DNA of 64,000 nucleotides from the NCBI RefSeq assembly GCF_026262505.1, contig NC_067203.1, positions 3,534,001 through 3,598,000 of the forward strand, given 5' to 3'. Origin of the DNA: Trichomonas vaginalis G3 (Eukaryota > Parabasalia > Trichomonadida > Trichomonadidae). Shown in pieces: positions 1 to 7,740 of the stretch. Made by a program: the position numbers and the translations under genes. Positions within the stretch are counted from its first letter, which is position 1, and the number at the start of each line of letters is the position of its first letter. The notes beneath the pieces are model-generated. The model saw only the letters and a list, made by a program, of their open reading frames with translations. It had not been told where the DNA came from and ran no database searches.

Positions 1-1491
1 AAATAATGAGTCAAAATTTCTTTTCATCATTACATCGCTGACATTAATGATATCACCAATTCCTTTTTCATTTATTCTCTTCATTAATTCTGCAATAATG
101 ACGAATATATAATCTGTTAATTTATTCTCTTCATCGAGGGTTATAGAATGTTTTGAAATTGAATCATTAACTCCTCTAAATAAATCAATAACTTCAGGAT
201 ACACGTTTTTAATGTCTCGAATAACCCGACCAGTATCCTGTTGTTCATGTTCTTCGTTCCCGTCGTTACGTGGTTTTATATCTCTAACCATCATCAACGC
301 AGCCATAACCGGAGGGTTTGTTGCTATCTGTTCGAAAATCCGTCCGTTATGTACGGTATATCTAAATAATTTCTTTGTGTTTGTTAAAACATTTGAAACA
401 AGTCTTTTAAAACCATCTACAAAATTTCCTGTTTCACCTAATGTTCTTGCAGCATTTACAAGCTCACCCATTCCCGCTTTTGACCCCAAAAACGTCCATA
501 TTGCATTTATTTCACTCTGTATTGTTGTCCATTCAGCAAAATTAATACCCGCATTCGCTAAGCTGAAAATGAAATTCAGTGGATCGAACTTAATTCCACC
601 TTCTTTTTCAATTTCAACGAACTCACTAACATGAGATTTTAAGTATTCTTTCGTTAAAATTATTTTCCCCGATGTTATGTCATTAACGAAACTATCACCG
701 TCAAAAGTTAACGAATTCAATTTCGTCGTTGATGCTTTTATTTCATACACCGCTTTATCGATAGTTTTTGGCTCACCTTCTTTAGAAGCATATGAAACAT
801 TAATGAATGAATTATATGTATTCATGAATGAATTAAAATCAATGATTTTCATTAATGACGCCTTTAATGATTCATTTACTGTCGAATCCCTTAAAGTAAT
901 TAATGAACTGTCATTTATGAAAGGTACACTGCAAACCGTTGAGTTTGGATCAAATGCTATAGTTGGTGCAGGAATATTAATGATATAAGTCATTAAATCA
1001 TTAAGTGACGTAAATAATGTTGTCGTTTTTGATTTAATTTCTTTAGCATCTGTTATATATGGTAATTTTATTTCTGTAGTTTCTGAATTAAAGATATTCG
1101 CTAAAATGTTTTGTAAACTGTTTTGAACAGCTGTGTAAACCGTTGAATCCGGAACTCTTACGATTTCACCGTCCTTAATAAAAGGCATTGCACATGGTGT
1201 AGTGCTTGGGTCAAATCTTTTTGGGTTATGATTCAACATATATTCTAACGCTTCATGAACAGACTTATATACTGTTGTGTCGTTCTTCATGACAACTTCA
1301 CCATTTACAATGAATGGCATAGTACATGGAGTTAAAATGGGGTCAAACTTTTCATAGTCCTTCCATGTTATGTATTTCTCGGTATTTCCATCACTGATAA
1401 CAATATATTTGTCAGTAAGTGTGAGAGAGTATTGACCAAAATATAAACGTTTAGCTCTGTCAGCTTCATACGCATATGCAGCTATACTCAT
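1..1491 (-). CDS. Fiber-like virion protein, N-terminal part (element C)
   Basis: This is the N-terminal half of the long fiber protein seen whole at 42453-45419 in B; the window edge cuts it at about codon 497. The start ATG (complement of 1489-1491) begins M-S-I-A-A-Y-A and is shared with B. Where B is broken after codon 59, this copy reads through, so it helps show that the B lesion is a mutation. Open reading frames on the plus strand here (212-988) are antisense shadows. The role, a spike or fiber, is inferred from the C-terminal collar domain of the B copy. It diverges from the penton-like gene across 17 bp. Confidence 0.7.
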   Translation of the reverse strand, partial: MSIAAYAYEADRAKRLYFGQYSLTLTDKYIVISDGNTEKYITWKDYEKFDPILTPCTMPFIVNGEVVMKNDTTVYKSVHEALEYMLNHNPKRFDPSTTPCAMPFIKDGEIVRVPDSTVYTAVQNSLQNILANIFNSETTEIKLPYITDAKEIKSKTTTLFTSLNDLMTYIINIPAPTIAFDPNSTVCSVPFINDSSLITLRDSTVNESLKASLMKIIDFNSFMNTYNSFINVSYASKEGEPKTIDKAVYEIKASTTKLNSLTFDGDSFVNDITSGKIILTKEYLKSHVSEFVEIEKEGGIKFDPLNFIFSLANAGINFAEWTTIQSEINAIWTFLGSKAGMGELVNAARTLGETGNFVDGFKRLVSNVLTNTKKLFRYTVHNGRIFEQIATNPPVMAALMMVRDIKPRNDGNEEHEQQDTGRVIRDIKNVYPEVIDLFRGVNDSISKHSITLDEENKLTDYIFVIIAELMKRINEKGIGDIINVSDVMMKRNFDSLF

Positions 1492-1508
1492 ATTTTAATG
1501 AGAATAAA
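1492..1508. promoter_or_regulatory. 17-bp divergent promoter, fiber / penton (C)
   Basis: Only 17 bp (ATTTTAATGAGAATAAA) separate the two divergent start codons, so this segment must hold both initiation regions. It is nearly a palindrome of A/T runs. Equivalent spacers of 16-18 bp occur at five other divergent pairs in the three elements. Promoter function is inferred from position. Confidence 0.5.
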
Positions 1509-2283
1509 ATGTTGTTCTATTTGCAAAGTACAGACCCAAACGAATACGGGACAAAAACTACAAACAAACTTAGGTCTACAGAATGAGGCGCTTGCATTCA
1601 GAATGGTTGACTTTAATACTATTGCTTCATTCGTTATAACTGACGAAACAGATTTCATGGAGCTTGAAATAGATGGAAAGAAGCACGAAATAAGATTTCA
1701 CAATAATGTAGAATATAAGATGGAAACATTAGCTGGAGTGTTAAATGCTCTCATAAATACTACAATAAACAAGGATAACGGAGAAAACTTAATGAATGTT
1801 AAACTTATTGCAGGAGTTTTGAAGTTCAGTTATGCGAAAGAGTTTAAGATACCAAGAATGAGTCATAGAGTACAACTTCTTTTGGGAGCATACCATATGA
1901 CATTTCCTTTGAAAAGTGTTGACAAAACGATTGAGATGAAATCTGTTCCATACGTATGTTATGGCAATTGTTTGTACATTGAGTCAAAAATAGCTAATGT
2001 CACAGGTATTTCAGGAGTTAATAGTAAAGGTTCAGTAGAATATAAATCCTTCTGTTATGAAGTAAATTCAATGTTCATTCCAAACGTTCCTGTCATAGCA
2101 ACTCATTTAGGTAAATGGGTTCGCATTAGTCCTCATAATTTGAAAGACATGCAATTCAGACTTGTTGACTTTCAAGGAGATCCTGTAGAACTGAAGGCAC
2201 CAGTGCGAATGACTGTTGAAGTTGACTTTTTAGAAAATATTAAATGCAACAGCTTACAAGAGAACTCAGAGCTAAAAATATAA
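1509..2283 (+). pseudogene. Penton-like minor capsid protein, frameshifted (C)
   Basis: This is the C copy of the 258-residue protein intact at 41662-42435 in B. A 2-base deletion at about 1554, shortly after the N-terminal M-L-F-Y-L-Q, shifts the frame; from about 1560 the frame is open to the stop at 2283. The C-terminal part carries the F-R-L-V-D-F-Q-G signature also seen in the element A homologue (29846-30636, I-N-L-T-L-V-D-A). Identification as the penton/minor capsid protein is inference from its pairing with an MCP in Maverick gene sets and its size; no search was run. The last 40 bases overlap the start of the next gene. Confidence 0.55.
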
Positions 2284-2483
2284 AGTATGAATGTTATGTA
2301 TTAGGTCATGAACTTTGGTTGTTGCTGTTTGATGAAACAAATGAGTTAGTTATGTCAGTCAAGAGAACAGAAAAATATTGTGTTAGTGAAAACTGCACCA
2401 AGTCAATAAGATTAGGTTTGCATTATGAAGATGAGTTCGATACTGTTGAAGAAGTTTTGGATAGATATTACAAATTGCTTTAA
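2244..2483 (+). CDS. Small conserved element protein, 79 aa (C)
   Basis: This small protein of unknown function begins M-Q-Q-L-T-R-E-L and starts inside the 3' end of the penton-like gene (40-bp overlap), as in B at 41459-41701. A distant homologue sits beside the penton gene of A at 30661-30891; both share an N-terminal leucine-rich helix, a central hydrophobic strand (L-W-L-L-L-F versus P-V-L-F-V) and a C-terminal D-E-V-L segment. Conservation of position next to the penton gene in all three elements argues that it is a real gene, possibly a virion accessory protein. Confidence 0.6.
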   Translation: MQQLTRELRAKNIKYECYVLGHELWLLLFDETNELVMSVKRTEKYCVSENCTKSIRLGLHYEDEFDTVEEVLDRYYKLL

Positions 2484-2500
2484 TTTACTAAAACATATTT

Positions 2501-3092
2501 CAAACAAAGCTTATAGTAAGTAGATAGTTTTGTATACTCGTTCGAATATTTATACTTAAAACTCAACTCCTGGAGTACCTGTTTTCAATGATGCGGATGT
2601 TACCTATTTTCATGAATATTGGAGTTTGACCACAGCATTCGATTTCAGGGTCGAGATAGTCAATGACACATTGCTTTCCTGTTATTCGTGATATAATATT
2701 TTCAAGGTCCTCTTTGTTAGAATTATTTGGTTCTTACTTATAAGATTTGTCAAAAGCTTCTTATCGTCTTTGAGTAAAATTGTTTGGTATAACTGAAGAA
2801 GGTAATGGTCTACGTTATCTGAAGGATTTGTTTGAACATTTGTGTAAGGGTTGTCGTTGGCTTCTCTTGAAAGAACTTGGTCCAGTGGTGGATACTCTAA
2901 CTTAACATCTGATGTAGCGTTAGCGTTTGAAGCTGTGTTTAAATTCACTGACTTAAGTTCTGGTTCTTTTTCTTTCAAACACTCTGAACTATAGTTCTTT
3001 ATGACAATATTGTTTGTCGTTCGTGAGTCAACATTTGATGTTGGTTCAATTGGAACATTAACGGCACCAGCTAAGATGGATTTGCTTCTCAT
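2501..3092 (-). pseudogene. Conserved element protein with C-terminal CCG motif, frameshifted (C)
   Basis: The gene begins M-R-S-K-S-I-L-A at 3092 and reads to about 2715, where one G is missing relative to B, throwing the frame. The B copy (40789-41378) is open across that point but is broken earlier instead. Together they show a gene of about 195 codons: a Ser/Asn-rich N terminus, a helical centre (Y-L-L-Q-L-Y-Q-T-I-L-L-K) and a C-terminal E-C-C-G motif. The element A relative (30898-31480) has A-C-C-G at the same place. The function is unknown. It diverges from the next gene across 25 bp. Confidence 0.5.
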
Positions 3093-3117
3093 TTCATATA
3101 GAATAAAAACCTTTTAT

Positions 3118-3519
3118 ATGTATGAAATGAACAATATACTCGACAAGGGTTTGAATGTAAAGCTAACGAATGAAAATATTGTTGAATTCACTGAGACAGG
3201 TGCTGTGTATAAAGATGTAGAACTACTGAACAAAAGAGCAAAGGGAAGAAGCAGGAATATGAACAAAGGGTGGAAGCCTATAAAAATTTATGTCAATGAT
3301 GGCTCAGGAGGTTCAAACATAAAGTATGCAGAAAGTTATAGAGTTTATGCTCTCAAAGGTGAAAAGCCTTCATTTAAGAACAGCTATTCTAACGCATATC
3401 CTCAAAAGCTAACGGATGGGGAAGTGGATGATATGAATGACAGCAAAAATATTAACAGAAATGGCGACAGAGATGCATGGAATTTGTTTACCATCAGTCA
3501 ATTGAAGGTTAAACTTTAA
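3118..3519 (+). CDS. Conserved element protein, 133 aa, basic (C)
   Basis: The start chosen is the ATG at 3118 (M-Y-E-M-N-N); a longer upstream frame overlaps the divergent neighbour, and an alternative start is 3127. The B copy at 40362-40763 is almost identical. The protein is polar, with a basic patch (K-R-A-K-G-R-S-R-N) near residue 45 and a Gly/Ser-rich segment. It is not recognised. Its stop codon overlaps the stop of the convergent packaging ATPase through a shared TTAA (3516-3519). Confidence 0.6.
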   Translation: MYEMNNILDKGLNVKLTNENIVEFTETGAVYKDVELLNKRAKGRSRNMNKGWKPIKIYVNDGSGGSNIKYAESYRVYALKGEKPSFKNSYSNAYPQKLTDGEVDDMNDSKNINRNGDRDAWNLFTISQLKVKL

Positions 3520-4403
3520 AACAATGTTGGTCGTTCCCATGGAATATTTTTGACTTTAATGGTATTAGTCATGATATGAATCTCAAGGTATGAACGAGGA
3601 GAGATGAGAGACTTATATGCTTCCCAAATTTCTTCAAAAGGTAATGTTATACCTGACTGTTTCCAAATGAGTTCAATATCATAGCGTGAGAAACCTTGAA
3701 AGATAACGAAGTCAGTTATGAGACGTTTTATGTTTAAAGCTAAAAACCTCCATGTTTGCATAAGTATTGCTACAGTTAAGTGGTAATGTCTGACTTTAGT
3801 TATGATGTTAGCTAATGGTGAGTCTGGTTTTGACACTGAACCTTTTCCAGCGAAGTCGTCACAAACGAGCAGAGTGTTTGAAGGATACTTTTTGAAGGGG
3901 TATTTTGAAAGTTTTGATAGAATGTAGTTTGTAAGTCGTTTCATATCGTAAACTCCTGAGTACTGACGTAAGTGGTGTTTGTCAATAATTCTTTCCATCT
4001 CCTCAGAAGTCTTTTGCATTCCTGACTGTATAAATTCAACGATGGCATAATATTTTCTCTTACGTCGAATGTAACATTGAAGAAATTCAATGAGTTCACT
4101 GTCTGGAACTTTAACGACAGAGGCTTGAACTTTTGACATAAATGTTTTCGCTGTTGAGTCCATAGAGTCTGAAGTTGCTGATATAATGATTTGGTCATAG
4201 TAAGAGTCGTTTCCTAAACGCTCTGTTATGAGTATATGACGAATGAGGTTAAATGTCTTACCTGAACCCATCTTTCCACAATAGAAATAAACACCATTTG
4301 AACAGAACTCATAATCTTTGCTGAAAGGAAGAATAAGAGAACTGTTGAGCTTTTCACTGCTTTCATTCATGTCTTCATCTACATCATGTATTAAATGCTT
4401 CAT
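3516..4403 (-). CDS. FtsK/HerA-type DNA packaging ATPase (C), intact
   Basis: This 295-residue P-loop ATPase has Walker A G-K-M-G-S-G-K-T at residues 43-50 and Walker B L-L-V-C-D-D near residue 183. Downstream are the V-R-H-Y-H-L-T-V-A-I-L-M-Q-T strand and a sensor-like region typical of the A32/HerA-FtsK packaging ATPases of Mavericks and nucleocytoplasmic viruses. Its expected role is pumping genomic DNA into the capsid. The frame is uninterrupted, whereas the near-identical B copy (39480-40365) is broken by small indels, so C carries the only apparently intact packaging ATPase in the window. Its start is 16 bp from the divergent family X gene. Confidence 0.85.
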   Translation of the reverse strand: MKHLIHDVDEDMNESSEKLNSSLILPFSKDYEFCSNGVYFYCGKMGSGKTFNLIRHILITERLGNDSYYDQIIISATSDSMDSTAKTFMSKVQASVVKVPDSELIEFLQCYIRRKRKYYAIVEFIQSGMQKTSEEMERIIDKHHLRQYSGVYDMKRLTNYILSKLSKYPFKKYPSNTLLVCDDFAGKGSVSKPDSPLANIITKVRHYHLTVAILMQTWRFLALNIKRLITDFVIFQGFSRYDIELIWKQSGITLPFEEIWEAYKSLISPRSYLEIHIMTNTIKVKNIPWERPTLF

Positions 4404-4419
4404 TTTATCTCCATTAAAA
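4404..4419. promoter_or_regulatory. 16-bp divergent promoter, ATPase / family X (C)
   Basis: The whole space between the divergent ATG codons is TTTATCTCCATTAAAA-like A/T sequence with inverted symmetry. The B copy (39464-39479) has the same sequence. Both genes must initiate from or across it; this is inferred from position alone. Confidence 0.5.
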
Positions 4420-5302
4420 ATGCAAGTCAGAAATATTCAGAACATAGCACCGAGTCTAACTGACAAGAGTATAAAGATATACTATGAACACGTTATGATG
4501 AAACCAACCAAAATTCAAGAAAGTCAGTATACTTATGAATATCCAAGACACTGGGTAGAGTATGTAGGAGGTGAGAAAGCTATTGAAATCAGACAGGTTC
4601 GAAGTATTCCAGCAGGAAGAACAATATTATTGAAGAACTTTAATGTTTTGAGATATAATGATGAAACAAAGAAGCAAGATAGTTTCCCTGTTGCTGTGTA
4701 TGTGAACTTAGATACAGGAGATGACATGAAAGTTTTAATACAAAGCTTCAAACGGTAGTGAGAGAACAACTGACTGCGGAAGGGCATCCATTACCTTCAG
4801 AAGTTACCATAGCATATAATTTTGAAACAAACTCAATAGATTTTAAAGTCATCTCTGCAAAGAAGTCAGGTTTTACATTTAATGAAGCAGATGTATATTC
4901 GAATGAAAACTTCAAAGCTATTGCATGGTTAGATAATGACGATTGCTTTAAGAAAATATTTAAATACAGTGACTCAACGATGTCAATAGATGACCTTCGT
5001 GGAATGTTACCATCGACGTTTACAGTAGAAGGTTCAGCAGGATTGCTTACAAGATTGTCAATTGGTGGTATTTGGTCTCGTGAGAACATTGTTATAAAAA
5101 TCCAGTATAAGTGAATTTGCTGAAGAATCTATATTATGTCTTTCAAACTACATGTATTCGCCGCCGAAGCATTATAGTATAACAAACTTTGTCAGTAAGT
5201 TTAACATAAGACTTGTCGAACCTTCTTCAATGAAAGATGTTGTGCTACCTAAAAGATGGAAAGGATGGACTCATTATTGAGATGATTTTAATAGCATATT
5301 AA
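4420..5302 (+). pseudogene. Family X protein 1 (C), three frameshifts
   Basis: Compared with B (38583-39463), this copy lost one T near 4735, gained one A near 5097 and has an indel near 5252. It belongs to a family present twice in both A and B. Shared marks are an N-terminal Y-P-x-x-W followed by a strand with A-I-E-I-R or A-I-G-F-R, and a C-terminal segment of a polar turn, D-G, then two hydrophobic strands. No catalytic motif is visible. A structural (virion or attachment) role is conceivable but unproven. Its stop abuts the next ATG (5303). Confidence 0.55.
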
Positions 5303-5527
5303 ATGAGTTTGTTCTTGAAGGTCATTCATGATGAAATAACTGTTGTAGAAGATGTTAGCAATTGTTCAGACATTTTGAAGCGTATAGGTGAGATAAGAAA
5401 GAAGTTAGATAGACCGCAAAGCGGTGAGGGCGAAGCCCGTGAGAATGTTTATGTTTCATTGACTTTCTCCAGTAACGAGAACTTTTATGAGATAATATTG
5501 AAGAGAGATGATTTTAATATGGTGTAA
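5303..5527 (+). CDS. Small conserved element protein, 74 aa, containing a twin-hairpin insert (C)
   Basis: The start ATG follows the previous stop directly, and the stop is followed immediately by the next ATG (5528), as in an operon-like packed cluster. The protein is unrecognised. Bases 5413-5438 form two tiny perfect hairpins and are translated in frame as P-Q-S-G-E-G-E-A, a low-complexity insert in an otherwise helix/strand protein. The B copy (38357-38582) has the same insert but a 1-base insertion at codon 2. Confidence 0.5.
   Translation: MSLFLKVIHDEITVVEDVSNCSDILKRIGEIRKKLDRPQSGEGEARENVYVSLTFSSNENFYEIILKRDDFNMV
5413..5438. repeat. Twin mini-hairpin element, in-frame (C)
   Basis: Two consecutive perfect palindromes, CCGC-AAA-GCGG and GGGC-GAA-GCCC, separated by two or three bases. 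The GC content is far above the surroundings. The same arrangement occurs at 38447-38472 (B copy of this gene), and related twin hairpins occur at 50389-50414 and 41403-41466. Confidence 0.7.
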
Positions 5528-6055
5528 ATGGTAGCTTGGGCAGCTTTAGGCGCAATGGGAACAAAAGCATTAGCATTTGGAGCAAAAGCACTTGGAGCTT
5601 ATGACGCAGTAAATAAAATGAGTGGAGGAAGGGTTTCGAAGACATTAGATGCAAATAAAGGGAAGATTGGAGGCTGGGTTGCAAAGAAGTTAAGATTAAA
5701 TAAAATAGGGCTCATAAATAAAGCATCCATTTTGGTTGCGACTGAGTCAGAAAATGCTTTAGGAAAGGACGATGAGTTTGCAAAACACGCAAAAGACTTT
5801 AATGACCAGATGAAAGGTGAAACAATGCATTTAAATAGATTCGATGGAACTAAAGAAAATGTTTCTTCTCCACCAGTAGTTCTTCCGTATGGTCCCTATG
5901 GAATGTATGGAAACCCTTACGAAAGACCATTTGACCCATTGACTGGTGGAAGTAACTGGTATCATTACGGCCGAAGAAGAAAGACAGTCAAGTTGGAGAC
6001 AGACGTGAAGAAAGCAACTAAAAAGAAACCAAGGAAGAGAGTTATAAAGCAATGA
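5528..6055 (+). CDS. Small Gly/Ala-rich then basic virion-like protein, 175 aa (C)
   Basis: The N terminus is a hydrophobic Gly/Ala-rich stretch (M-V-A-W-A-A-L-G-A-M-G-T-K-A-L-A-F-G), the centre is helical, there is a Pro/Gly/Tyr-rich segment (Y-G-P-Y-G-M-Y-G-N-P-Y) and the C terminus is very basic (R-R-R-K, K-K-K-P-R-K-R). This layout resembles minor core or membrane-active virion proteins of adenovirus-like and Maverick particles, which is analogy rather than detected homology. The B copy is at 37829-38356 with two residue differences. The smaller proteins at 15202-15444 and 18597-18998 in A have similar N termini. Confidence 0.6.
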   Translation: MVAWAALGAMGTKALAFGAKALGAYDAVNKMSGGRVSKTLDANKGKIGGWVAKKLRLNKIGLINKASILVATESENALGKDDEFAKHAKDFNDQMKGETMHLNRFDGTKENVSSPPVVLPYGPYGMYGNPYERPFDPLTGGSNWYHYGRRRKTVKLETDVKKATKKKPRKRVIKQ

Positions 6056-6224
6056 ATTCAACAGGGTGAAAAAACAGGTGAAAAAAGAGGTTAGAAAACG
6101 TGTTAGATCTAACATTCTAACATAAACATTATTTTTGTGCTATGTTTTCATACGTGTGAGGGTGGTGATATCATTTATTTTTATTTTATTTTTATATAAA
6201 TGACAGAACAAAAATATAACATTT

Positions 6225-6659
6225 CTACTCAGCAGGAATGAGACCCTTACTGACTATGTATTCGTTTAATGCTTGATGAAAACAATGGTACATATTATCG
6301 TATGGGTATACACAACGTCTGTTTCCATCGTCGTCGTATATGTAGAGCTCAAATCCAGTCCAACCTTCTTTTGTACAATATGTAGCTTTATTTAAGTATG
6401 CATTTATGTAGATAAGGCAATTTTCTTCATCGCTCCAGAAATAATTTTTGTTCTTTGTTGAAATAGTTTTCGTTCCTCTGCGACCATAAGGAATGTATGC
6501 AATGAATTTTGCGTCATATGGGATTGTAATATATTCAGGGTTTCTTTCATCGTCAATGGGTCTGTCTTTGTTAAAATGCATGTTTCTCAGTTTTACTTGA
6601 GTTTTGAATAGTTCACGGAAACGTTCTGGGAAAGAGTCATAGTAAATGTAGTCGGACAT
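6225..6659 (-). CDS. Terminal-region protein, 144 aa (C)
   Basis: The gene lies next to the terminal repeat and points inward, starting M-S-D-Y-I-Y-Y-D. It is rich in Tyr and acidic residues and has a plausible alpha/beta fold. It is not recognised. In B the same position, between the boundary sequence and the terminus, holds an unrelated-looking 106-residue gene in both terminal repeats, so the terminal gene has been exchanged between related elements. Confidence 0.55.
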   Translation of the reverse strand: MSDYIYYDSFPERFRELFKTQVKLRNMHFNKDRPIDDERNPEYITIPYDAKFIAYIPYGRRGTKTISTKNKNYFWSDEENCLIYINAYLNKATYCTKEGWTGFELYIYDDDGNRRCVYPYDNMYHCFHQALNEYIVSKGLIPAE

Positions 6660-6663
6660 GTCT

Positions 6664-6929
6664 TTGTAATGAAATAAAAAATCTAAAAAAAAATAAAAAT
6701 AAGGTTATTTTTTATTTAGTGAGGACGGTAGTGAATTCGTTAGTGAAGTCGTTAGTGAAATCATTAGTGAAGTCGTTTATGTGTCAGACGGTTTTGCAAA
6801 TATTTAAGGTTAATTTGGTGTTATGGTTGTGTTGTAAAATATACGTTACCGGTTTCGTAAAGTGTCAAATTCGCTAAGTGGTGTATGGAGGCGTGCAGTG
6901 CCACAGTACGCAACTTAGGGATACTAACT
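6664..6929. repeat. Terminal repeat of element C with 12-bp tandem units
   Basis: This segment matches the B terminal repeats. About 6717-6782 holds four to five 12-bp units of the form TAGTGAAGTCGT with substitutions; B has two to three such units at 58540-58580. The outer end is ..ATACTAACT. Confidence 0.7.
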
Positions 6930-7740
6930 AAAACAAGTATAAGGTTTAAGCTGTATGTATTAAAGTTATAAATATTTGATTTTAAAAAAAATCAAGATTT
7001 TAAACTTTAAAGGTATTAATTATGATTATCTTTCTTTAGCTTTACATGCTGTATGCTACTTTTGGAAACTGCTCTATTGTATTAGAATGTTTTTAAATTT
7101 TGCACCTAAAAATGCGTAATATTAAAAATTAATGTATTAATTATGATTATCTCTCTTTAGCTTTACATGCTGTATGCTACTTTTGTCTTTGAGACATTCC
7201 ATGATTTAAGTTAAGAAGCTTTAAAAAAATGCAAAAAAATTGAATACTTTACTGGCTGGGCAAATTTGTCGCCACCCCTAAATGTCATAATTTTATCAAG
7301 ATTTGGAGTTTTTTTCAGAAGTTGTCAGAAAAAATGTAAATATTTTAGCATTATATTTGTACTTATTCAACAAGGTTTTCGATTTTTGTTTCAAATCAAA
7401 CTTAATTTTGAGGGATATATTGAAAAAGTGTATAAGAATTTTACGAATGAATGTCAAAAATTGAGAATTTATTTCAAATACTGATATATGGTATTCCCAT
7501 TTTCTTCATGTTTTGAGTTGATTCCTGAAAAATAAAATCTTAAGATTAGTTTACGCCAATTCAATGTTTAACTTACCTCAAAATTGAATTACCAAATTAA
7601 CGAATTTGAATGCCTTTCAAGTGACAATTCAATCTATTTAAATATCCATTATCAAGAATAATATTTATAGTGTATGATAAAATGCAATCATTATTTTTTT
7701 TATCGATGCCGTTGAAACCGTAATATATCAGAATAAAATA
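6930..7740. other. Host intergenic region with a 52-bp direct repeat
   Basis: No credible gene. A 52-bp sequence beginning GTATTAATTATGATTATC occurs at 7013-7064 and again at 7134-7185 with one or two differences (121-bp spacing). The rest is A/T-rich sequence without visible structure. Confidence 0.6.

Larger units (their letters stand above)
1..6929 (-). mobile_element. Maverick/Polinton element C (partial, terminal third)
   Basis: Positions 1-6180 are a near-identical inverted copy of 37725-43935 in element B. Same genes, same order, differing by scattered substitutions and single-base indels. The terminal 270 bp (about 6660-6929) match the terminal inverted repeat of B, including the AAATATTTAAGGTTAA and GTAAAGTGTCAAATTC blocks, and the end reads ATACTAACT against GTATACTAACT in B. 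The outer boundary at 6929 is inferred from that match; the other end and the target duplication lie outside the window. The sequence after the end (AAAAC) would be the 5-bp target duplication. Confidence 0.85.

Noticed and set aside
212-988. Plus-strand ORFs of 140 and 103 codons
   Set aside because: They are antisense to the fiber gene of C and recur as antisense shadows in B (43723-42947); codon pattern and homology favour the minus strand.
7266-7484. 72-codon ORF in host intergenic DNA
   Set aside because: Phe/Lys/Tyr-rich chance frame without homology or a start context.
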